From BOG-931 sp963761525 (GTDB lineage: Bacteria; Pseudomonadota; Alphaproteobacteria; Rhizobiales; Xanthobacteraceae): a stretch of 64,000 nt of DNA. Shown in pieces: positions 63,349 to 64,000 of this stretch. The position numbers and the translations under genes were made by a program. Within the stretch, counting starts at the first letter, position 1, and every line of letters starts with the position of its first letter. The notes under the pieces were generated by a model. The model made no database searches. It had not been told where the DNA came from and worked only from the letters and a program-made list of their open reading frames with translations. The stretch is taken from assembly GCA_963761525.1 (NCBI GenBank), contig CAVXHG010000006.1:1-64000 (forward strand), read 5' to 3'.

Positions 63349-64000
63349 ATGAAAATCGCACAGTGGGTTTTAGTCGCGCTGACCGTTGTCGCAGCGCTTG
63401 GGCCATCGGCCAATGCGGCGGACAAAATCATCGGCGGCACACTCGGCGGCCAAGCACCGCTGTGGCCGTTTTATGTCGCCACACAAAAGGGTTTCTTTGC
63501 TGCAGAAAATCTTGATGTCGAAATCAACTTCGCACAGAGCGGCGCCGCAGTCACGCAGCAGCTCACCGGCGGCGCATACGACGTCGTGCTGAGCACCGGC
63601 GTCAGCGATGCAATCCACGCCATCGACAAAGGCGCGGCGCTCGCGCTGATCCGGATCATCGGCGATAAAGCGCCCTATGCCTTGATCGGAAAACCGGGGC
63701 TGAAAACAATCGCAGACCTGAAGGGCAAGTCGATCTCGGTCGGCCAGGTCAACGATCCGACAACCTATTATTTCGAACAAATGGCGGCGGCGAACGGATT
63801 GAAGCCGGGCGATTATGATGAGCTGCGTGCCGGGGTCGCGGCCTCACGCTTCGCCGCGTTGAAAGCCGGCGTCGCCGACGCGGCGCTGGTGCTGCCGCCG
63901 CTGAACTTTCAGGCTAATTCCATCGGCTACATCACGCTTGGCTTTGCCGCGGATTACATCAAGGGCCTGCCATTCACCGGCATGGTGGTGCGCCGCGACT
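63349..64000 (+). CDS. ABC transporter substrate-binding protein (NMT1/SsuA-like), truncated by the window edge
   Basis: 217 residues are visible with no stop before the edge. Signal peptide (VLVALTVVAALGPSANA), then GGTLGGQAPLWPFYVATQKG, FFAAENLDVEINFAQSGAAV and LTGGAYDVVLSTGVSDAIHA, the two-lobe pattern of periplasmic proteins for nitrate, taurine, aliphatic sulfonates or pyrimidine precursors. Permease and ATPase genes would be expected to the right. Divergent from the M24-family gene. Confidence 0.85.
   Translation, partial: MKIAQWVLVALTVVAALGPSANAADKIIGGTLGGQAPLWPFYVATQKGFFAAENLDVEINFAQSGAAVTQQLTGGAYDVVLSTGVSDAIHAIDKGAALALIRIIGDKAPYALIGKPGLKTIADLKGKSISVGQVNDPTTYYFEQMAAANGLKPGDYDELRAGVAASRFAALKAGVADAALVLPPLNFQANSIGYITLGFAADYIKGLPFTGMVVRRD

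Noticed and set aside
1..64000. CRISPR arrays, tRNA or rRNA genes, IS elements or prophage genes
   Set aside because: No regularly spaced repeats, no cloverleaf or rRNA-like sequence, and no transposase, integrase or phage protein were seen on reading both strands by eye.

Overview
The window is high-GC, densely coded chromosome from an alphaproteobacterium of the Hyphomicrobiales (Bradyrhizobium/Rhodopseudomonas/Xanthobacteraceae-like). Evidence: gcrA, two-domain dcd, an FO-only ATP synthase operon atpI-B-E-F'-F, ctaC-D-B-G-E followed by DUF983, surf1, thrC and an M16 peptidase, 5-aminolevulinate synthase hemA, a SAM-II riboswitch before metZ, and tricarboxylate-type (TctC/Bug) binding proteins. 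I see no rRNA, tRNA, CRISPR array, IS element or phage gene.

Layout. 1-7.1 kb: accessory catabolic genes (UbiD-type decarboxylase, carboxymuconolactone decarboxylase-like protein, a fluoroacetate-dehalogenase-like hydrolase, a quinone-reductase-like dehydrogenase, a Tat-exported hydrolase). 7.3-15.2 kb: a YbhN-like membrane protein and the complete phosphate locus phoR-pstSCAB-phoU-phoB, with a near-perfect Pho box before pstS and a hairpin after it. 15.2-30.5 kb: gcrA, argD-argF-hslO, two paralogous small membrane proteins flanking a Cys-rich secreted peptide, bactofilin, apaG, a coupled opgC-SGNH-SGNH set, metZ with riboswitch, dcd, a polytopic membrane protein, a PAN-domain protein and lepB. 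30.5-34.7 kb: tldD, two tandem TctC proteins and ialB. 35.1-44.9 kb: the aa3 oxidase operon, then thrC, M16 peptidase and GNAT. 45-49.6 kb: a lipoprotein, the FO genes, a small secreted protein and YjbQ. 49.7-54 kb: a LuxR-type response regulator convergent with an SSS-transporter/histidine-kinase/receiver hybrid. 54.1-64 kb: an AbrB-type membrane protein, hemA, a chemoreceptor fused to a UrtA-type binding domain, an IlvD/Edd dehydratase, a third TctC, an M24-family protein with altered metal ligands, and the start of an NMT1/SsuA-type binding protein.

Two points matter most. (1) The chemoreceptor at 56625-58979 carries a complete urea/amide-type binding domain C-terminal to its signalling hairpin with no intervening membrane segment. 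The ligand domain should therefore be cytoplasmic, an unusual and testable architecture. (2) Eleven otherwise well conserved genes are broken by a single-base frame change. Ten fit one extra base and one (ctaD) fits one missing base. Several are core genes, so these are most likely indel errors in the assembly, and the annotation treats them as single genes.
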